This document shows positions 63,452 through 64,000 of a stretch of 64,000 nucleotides of DNA, in pieces. A model generated the notes under the pieces. That model worked only from the letters and a program-made list of their open reading frames with translations, ran no database searches and was not told the origin of the DNA. This DNA comes from Myxococcales bacterium (GTDB taxonomy: Bacteria > Myxococcota_A > Polyangia > Polyangiales > Houyiibacteriaceae). The translations under genes and the position numbers were made by a program. Location: positions 62,001 through 126,000 of the forward strand of contig JAOTXX010000002.1 of NCBI GenBank assembly GCA_029862185.1. Direction: 5' to 3'. Position 1 is the stretch's first letter. Each line of letters starts with the position of its first letter.

Positions 63452-64000
63452 ATGCTGGGCGTCATGGGCAGGAGCGAACGAGACAGGCCTTCGAGGCGGA
63501 TGTGCGCCGGCTGCGGTAGCCGCACCGAGCGAGACGATCTCGTTCGCTTGGTGGTCGGGCCGAGCGCACCCTTCGTCGCTGTAGACCTCGGACGGCGCCT
63601 TGGCGGCCGGGGGGTGTCGGTTCATCCCAAAAAGGCCTGCATTCGTTCGGCGGCGCTGCGCGGCGGCTTAGCCCGGGCGCTTCGCGGTGTGGCTCAGGTC
63701 GAGCCGGAGAGCATCGAGCGGATGGTCGTGCAGCAGTTCGAGCGGCGTGCCCTCGGTCTGTTGAGCTCGGCCCAGCGTGCGCGCAGCCTGGCAGTCGGCG
63801 CCGACGCGGTTCGTTCTGCATTGAAGGCAAACAAAGGGGATCTGTTGATCCGGGCGAAGGATTCGCGGGGTCGAGGCGATGAGCTCGCACGCGCTGCAAC
63901 CGCGCTTGGTTGCGCAACGGCCACGTGGGGTACAAAGGCGAGCGTAGGGGATGCGTTTGGACGATCGGAGCTTGGCGTCATCCTGGTGACGGATCGGGGT
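63452..64000 (+). CDS. YlxR (DUF448) fused to L7Ae-type RNA-binding domain, partial
   Basis: A frame of 183 codons that stays open to the window end. It begins at an ATG 12 bases after the nusA stop, preceded by GAGG. The first part carries MCAGCGSRTERDDLVRLVV and DLGRRLGGRGVSVHPKKACI, the DUF448/YlxR signature. The second part shows GLLSSAQRARSLAVGADAV and GCATATWGTKASVGDAFG, as in the YlxQ/eL8-type domain. Separate in Bacillus, they are joined here, as in some Proteobacteria. infB is expected next. Confidence 0.88.
   Translation, partial: MLGVMGRSERDRPSRRMCAGCGSRTERDDLVRLVVGPSAPFVAVDLGRRLGGRGVSVHPKKACIRSAALRGGLARALRGVAQVEPESIERMVVQQFERRALGLLSSAQRARSLAVGADAVRSALKANKGDLLIRAKDSRGRGDELARAATALGCATATWGTKASVGDAFGRSELGVILVTDRG

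Overview
The window is a GC-rich, gene-dense chromosomal segment from a bacterium that is most likely a member of the Myxococcota (former Deltaproteobacteria). The strongest sign is a near-canonical mglB-mglA pair (31411-32506), the polarity module of Myxococcus, with the atypical TVPG switch motif of MglA. Supporting signs are a Hanks-type kinase with an N-terminal zinc ribbon and a C-terminal PEGA-like segment, an FHA-domain sigma-54 activator, many lipoproteins, and a YlxR protein fused to an L7Ae domain. There is no prophage, CRISPR array or large foreign island. The only mobile unit seen is a single RAYT-type transposase. No tRNA or rRNA gene was recognised.

Layout. 1-7118: an export-permease fragment, a beta-lactamase-fold esterase, a class III aminotransferase coupled to a protein of unknown function, a CopD/HemJ-like membrane protein, pcm, a mesaconyl-CoA hydratase-like enzyme, a 44-residue very basic protein and the PEP synthase/PPDK regulator. 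7138-12721 (minus): crotonase-like protein, HEAT-like protein, TPR protein, panB, panC and a cNMP-binding protein, several with overlapping stops and starts. 12817-15992: ftsE, ftsX, an EnvC-like activator and a deazaflavin-type reductase. 16081-19356: a lipoprotein LacZ-type glycosidase. 19389-21654: thiC under a TPP riboswitch, followed by a cytochrome c. 21719-28087: a tightly coupled run of an alkylsulfatase-like hydrolase, a sulfotransferase, an MDR dehydrogenase, an SDR, a fatty acid hydroxylase/sterol desaturase-family enzyme and a diheme cytochrome lipoprotein. 28125-34883: leuS, a RAYT unit, mglA, mglB, sppA and a lipoprotein. 34934-38357: gcvT, gcvH and gcvPA plus a small unknown gene. 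38425-39969: FHA/sigma-54 activator.

39966-47358 is a compact minus-strand operon starting with mutL and miaA and running into membrane and envelope-glycan genes. 47484-51436 couples a Ser/Thr kinase to mutS2. 51440-55342 holds an lgt-like gene, eno, a degenerate biotin-carboxylase-like protein and ybeY. 55726-58801 holds an HU-family gene with a strong terminator, a one-TM unknown protein and an L,D-transpeptidase lipoprotein. 58923-60902 encodes a TatT lipoprotein and a DctP-type binding protein. 61116-64000 is the rimP-nusA-ylxR operon, cut by the window end.

Most of the window is core metabolism, translation and envelope maintenance. The items I consider most worth a second look are the sulfur/lipid-modification cluster (21719-28087), the RAYT unit whose inverted-repeat ends touch the stop codons of both flanking genes, the biotin carboxylase homologue that has lost its ATP-grasp loop and catalytic residues, the 44-aa basic protein, the mutually exclusive hairpins of the TPP riboswitch, and the terminator-like hairpin in the rimP-nusA leader.
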